In this document: one piece after another, positions 7,453 through 10,174 of the stretch | Position numbering within the stretch: position 1 is the first letter of the stretch | Layout of the letters: the number at the start of each line of letters is the position of its first letter | NCBI GenBank assembly: GCA_009922295.1 | Contig: RFWA01000066.1 | Location: 1 to 10,174, forward strand | Direction: 5' to 3' | Source of the DNA: Betaproteobacteria bacterium | GTDB taxonomy: Bacteria; Pseudomonadota; Gammaproteobacteria; Burkholderiales; Burkholderiaceae_C | Length of the DNA stretch: 10,174 nt | The notes under the pieces: model-generated | What the model saw: only the letters and a program-made list of their open reading frames with translations | What the model was told of the DNA's origin: nothing | Database searches by the model: none | Made by a program: the position numbers and the translations under genes

Positions 7453-8160
7453 TCAGCATGCGGCTATGTCCTGGTCACTGCCGCGAATGGCCCACAGCGC
7501 TGCGCGTTGCAGCAGACGCTTGTGGGTAGGGTGGTTCAGCGAGGCGCTGTCGTGGCCCAACGCGTTGTAGACAACCCTGGCGCCATCGACCTCACGGGCC
7601 CACAAGCAGGGCGAGGGTTCCTCTTGCGACGGTGCCTGTACAGTGGCCAGCGCTTGAATGCCGGGAACCAGGTCCATGCGCGCATACGCCTCTTCAGGGA
7701 AGTTGAATGCCTCCAAACCTTGGGTGATGGGGTGCTCACGGGTTGTCATACGGACATCCACCGGCCCGTGCGGCGGGTGATTGGATGTGCCCCAAATCCA
7801 GCCTGCACCCACGATGTCGCGCCACCTCGGCCAGTCTGAGAAACTGATGGCCGCGGTGTGCAACGCCAGCACACCACGACCCGCTGACAGATGCGCGTTG
7901 ATTCGTGCCTGGTCCTGGGCGCTCAGGGTGACAGCCCAACGGGCACGGTCGTTGGCGAAACGCTCTTGCTCCATCGGCCAGCGCAAAGCGTACACCGTGA
8001 GTAAATCGTAGCCGCCGTCATCGAGCCACGACAAGCCACTGCTGATGTCGGTGGTGACGTCAGACTCAATGCCGACCTCCAAAAGCGTATGGGTCAAGGA
8101 CTCGCAAGCATCTTCAAAGGGATGAAAGACGCCGCCGGTGAGGATCAAGTTACGCGTCAT
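7453..8160 (-). CDS. ThuA-like domain protein
   Basis: This 235-residue protein matches the ThuA-like fold, related to class I glutamine amidotransferases. It opens with the strand NLILTGGVFHPFED (4-17) and contains YDLLTVYALRW (51-61), GRGVLALHTAAISF (94-107, His101), VGAGW, REHPITQGLEAF (141-152) followed by EEAY, and the terminal VVYNALGHD (197-205). No nucleophilic Cys is seen at the elbow, so amidotransferase activity is unlikely. The founding ThuA acts in trehalose/disaccharide utilisation with the dehydrogenase ThuB, but ThuA-like proteins occur with many oxidoreductases and their chemistry is poorly known. The ATG at 8160 follows the first SDR's stop by 2 nt, and only a weak GAGA ribosome binding site is visible, so translation may be coupled. 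It sits between the two SDR genes, which hints at a shared keto-intermediate (inference). Confidence 0.85.
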   Translation of the reverse strand: MTRNLILTGGVFHPFEDACESLTHTLLEVGIESDVTTDISSGLSWLDDGGYDLLTVYALRWPMEQERFANDRARWAVTLSAQDQARINAHLSAGRGVLALHTAAISFSDWPRWRDIVGAGWIWGTSNHPPHGPVDVRMTTREHPITQGLEAFNFPEEAYARMDLVPGIQALATVQAPSQEEPSPCLWAREVDGARVVYNALGHDSASLNHPTHKRLLQRAALWAIRGSDQDIAAC

Positions 8161-8162
8161 GG

Positions 8163-8909
8163 CTAATCTCGCGGTATTTGGGACAACAGGCTATGGACCA
8201 GGCCACCGTCAACACCGAGGTCTTGTCCATGGACATAGGCCGCAGCGTCGGAGGCCAGGAACATCACGGCTTGCGCGATGTCCTCGGTAGAACCGAGGCG
8301 GCGCAGCGGCACCGCCTTGGTGCGGATATCCCTGGTGCGGGGATTTGCAAAAACGGCGGTGCTCATACCCCCATCGACAAAGCCCGGCGAGACCGAATTG
8401 ACACGGACACCATGCGGCCCGAGTTCAAGGGCCAACAGCTTGGTCATGGTCACCAGTCCGCCCTTGGCGGCGGCATACGCATTGGTGCCCAGACTGGGGG
8501 TAATGGCGTTGATGGACGAGATATTGACGATGTTGCCCTGCCCTCGGGCACGCATCATGAGGCCCACTGCCCGTGACAAGATGTAGACACCGACCAGGTC
8601 GACCTCCAGCACCCTGCGGAAGTCCTTGACGCTCATGTCAACAAGGTGACCGAACTTGACAATGCCAGCGTTGTTGACGAGCAGGTCTGGTGTGGCGCCC
8701 AGGGTTGCCAATGCTGCGTCCACAGCCAGTTCATCGGTGACGTCACAGGGAAGTGCCACGGCATTGCCCAGCTCCCTGGCCATGGCCGCGGCAGCGTCGG
8801 CCTGCGCGTCCATGATAGCGACCCGGTAGCCGGCCCGGCTCGCGGCGCGGGCGATGGCGGCGCCAATCCCACTACCGCCGCCGGTGACAAGGGCCAAGCG
8901 CTCGGTCAT
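8163..8909 (-). CDS. SDR-family NAD-dependent oxidoreductase (first SDR of the operon)
   Basis: This is a classical SDR of 248 residues with TGGGSGIG (9-16), Asp34 at the end of strand 2 (AIMDAQ, pointing to NAD), CDVTD (55-59), NNAG (79-82), Ser132 (NISS), Tyr145 and Lys149 (YAAAK), SPGFVDGGM, and a C-terminal VHGQDLGVDGGLV. The usual catalytic-tetrad Asn in helix 4 is replaced by Asp104 (VLEVDLVG). The frame is open upstream to 9002, but the true start is ATG 8909: GGAG lies 7 nt upstream, it gives the standard MTERLALVTGG opening, and it overlaps the amidohydrolase stop as ATGA. The overlap predicts translational coupling. It likely oxidises a secondary alcohol released or carried by the amidohydrolase product; the substrate is unknown. 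Confidence 0.94.
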   Translation of the reverse strand: MTERLALVTGGGSGIGAAIARAASRAGYRVAIMDAQADAAAAMARELGNAVALPCDVTDELAVDAALATLGATPDLLVNNAGIVKFGHLVDMSVKDFRRVLEVDLVGVYILSRAVGLMMRARGQGNIVNISSINAITPSLGTNAYAAAKGGLVTMTKLLALELGPHGVRVNSVSPGFVDGGMSTAVFANPRTRDIRTKAVPLRRLGSTEDIAQAVMFLASDAAAYVHGQDLGVDGGLVHSLLSQIPRD

Positions 8910-10174
8910 GTCTGTGCTCCATGGCCGCCGATCGGCTGACCGCCGCGCGCCTGCTGAACCACCTCTTTGGACAGGATGCTGCCGAACTCGTGTACGCGCC
9001 ATTCGGGCAGTGGCGTTCGGTCCGGGTCGGTCCGCGTGAGATCGATCTGCTTGCCACCCATCATCACCATGCGCAATTTGTCGCGACGACCCACCACACT
9101 GACATCCTTTGACGGGTCACCGTCAATGAGAAGAAGGTCAGCCAAGCGGCCCGCCTCGATGGTGCCGACTTTGTCTTTCATGCGGAGTGCCAACGCACCG
9201 GACTGCGTGGCGCACTGGATCGCCTGTAAGGGCGTCAGTCCCAAGTGCTTGACGAACACCTCCATCTCTCGGTAATGCCAATCACCATACGGGGTGACAG
9301 AGAAACCGGATTCGGTCCCGCACAAGACGGGTACACCCGCCTTGTAGGCCTTGGCCAGCATCGCGGCACTCCCCTCAATTTCTCGCCGAAAAATGTCCTG
9401 AAGCGTGGGGCTGGCATTGATGGCGTCGCCAAACTCCATGAGGTTTGCCTGGAATGTCATGGCCGGGACCAGGAAGGCGCCGTGTTTAACCACTGCATCC
9501 AGCGCATCGTCGTCCATCAGCGTGGCGTGAATGATCTGGTCAAAGCCAGCCTCACAAGCCACTTTGATCGAGTGTGCGCCGCGGCAGTGCCCTGCGACCT
9601 GGACGCCAAAGCTGTGGGCGATGTCACAAATGATGCGCAACTCTTCCATTGTGAAGGTCACCATTTCGCCCTCGCTTCTGCGGTTGGACAGCGAACCGGT
9701 GACGTGAACCTTGATCCAGTCGCAGCCGATCTTGATCTGCCGGCGTACCTCCGCAATGATTTGGTCTTTGCCTTGCAACAAAACCGCATAAGCCATCGTG
9801 CCGCTGTCCGGCATAAGACGTCCGGCGGCACCACCGACCGAGGTCATCAGGGCATAGCCGCCCACAGCCATGCGGGGTCCTTCGATCACGCCATGCTGAA
9901 TGGCCTCCTTCAGATCGACGCCCAGATCGAACAACGAGTCGGCGTCAAAAAAACCGGTACATCCTGAGGTCAGGATGCGCCGAACATTGCGCACAGCCGT
10001 GATCGCCGCCATGCCCGGGCGCCGGTGGTAAAACAACTCATCATGGCCAGCTGCGTTGTCAAACGTGCTGTGCACATGGCCGTCAATCAGTCCGGGCATG
10101 AGGGACAGGCCCGCGGCGTCGAGCCGCTGAACCGATGGGTCAGCGAGGGCGTCCGCGGCACTGCCGACAGCTTG
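8906..10174 (-). CDS. Metal-dependent amidohydrolase (imidazolonepropionase-like), N-terminus beyond window
   Basis: The frame runs leftward from beyond the right edge to TGA at 8908-8906. The internal ATG at 10099 is not the start: 25 more codons upstream remain open and read like the family's N-terminal beta-sandwich leading into LMPGLIDGHVHS. TIM-barrel metal ligands are visible in order: HxH (codons 10078-10076 and 10072-10070), Lys in WIKVHVTG (9712), His in AGHCRG and His in IIHATLMDD. The final acidic residue is Glu in GTESGFS (9313-9311) rather than the usual Asp. The end carries TPLQAIQCATQSGA and the typical VGTIEAGRLADLLLIDGDP. The family (Met-dependent hydrolase A, peptidase M38/imidazolonepropionase relatives) hydrolyses cyclic amides, lactams, esters or dipeptides. 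It is probably the first visible enzyme of the operon; about 30-40 residues are likely missing. Confidence 0.92.
   Translation of the reverse strand, partial: QAVGSAADALADPSVQRLDAAGLSLMPGLIDGHVHSTFDNAAGHDELFYHRRPGMAAITAVRNVRRILTSGCTGFFDADSLFDLGVDLKEAIQHGVIEGPRMAVGGYALMTSVGGAAGRLMPDSGTMAYAVLLQGKDQIIAEVRRQIKIGCDWIKVHVTGSLSNRRSEGEMVTFTMEELRIICDIAHSFGVQVAGHCRGAHSIKVACEAGFDQIIHATLMDDDALDAVVKHGAFLVPAMTFQANLMEFGDAINASPTLQDIFRREIEGSAAMLAKAYKAGVPVLCGTESGFSVTPYGDWHYREMEVFVKHLGLTPLQAIQCATQSGALALRMKDKVGTIEAGRLADLLLIDGDPSKDVSVVGRRDKLRMVMMGGKQIDLTRTDPDRTPLPEWRVHEFGSILSKEVVQQARGGQPIGGHGAQT

Noticed and set aside
6792..7529. Plus-strand open frame (245 codons) opposite the second SDR
   Set aside because: Covers the conserved Rossmann and YxxxK coding of the SDR on the opposite strand; composition is typical of antisense translation.
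8910..9002. N-terminal extension of the first SDR up to an ATG at 9002
   Set aside because: The extra 31 residues are Arg-rich, overlap the amidohydrolase C-terminus and lack homology; ATG 8909 has GGAG 7 nt upstream and the standard SDR opening.
9245..9967. Plus-strand open frame (240 codons) opposite the amidohydrolase
   Set aside because: Antisense to well-conserved metal-site coding, with no own motif.

Overview
The window looks like chromosomal DNA of a high-GC betaproteobacterium, most likely Burkholderiales and perhaps Comamonadaceae. This rests on HtpG wording, base composition and gene style, and I could not test it by search. All coding space is accounted for by nine genes, and I saw no tRNA, rRNA, insertion sequence, CRISPR array or prophage integration signature.

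Left part (1-2535). A TIGR02594/CHAP-type peptidoglycan hydrolase gene runs leftward and is cut by the window edge. It is divergent from htpG (553-2535), which encodes the bacterial Hsp90 chaperone. The roughly 140-170 bp between them holds a very good match to a heat-shock (sigma-32) promoter facing htpG.

Right part (10174-2516, all minus strand). Seven tightly packed genes look like one catabolic operon. In transcription order they are: a metal-dependent amidohydrolase (5' end outside the window), an SDR dehydrogenase, a ThuA-domain protein, a second SDR, a double-hotdog MaoC/FAS1-like dehydratase, an ADP-forming acyl-CoA synthetase, and an IclR-family regulator. Junctions are 4-bp ATGA overlaps, or gaps of 2, 25, 49 and 24 nt, so co-transcription and translational coupling are likely. 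The enzyme set suggests hydrolysis of a ring, amide or ester, redox steps on hydroxyl/keto groups, CoA activation and hydration/dehydration. The substrate cannot be read from the sequence. The operon promoter and any IclR operator lie beyond the right edge.

The main anomaly is in the acyl-CoA synthetase. Near its C-terminus (about 3538) the frame is broken, apparently by a small deletion that is not a multiple of three. The shifted frame meets no stop and runs in phase into the downstream iclR gene, giving one continuous 975-codon frame (2516-5443). The native C-terminus, including the conserved EVDLNPL motif, survives in another frame up to a TGA that overlaps the iclR ATG. htpG and iclR converge and overlap by 20 bp at their 3' ends, next to overlapping inverted repeats.
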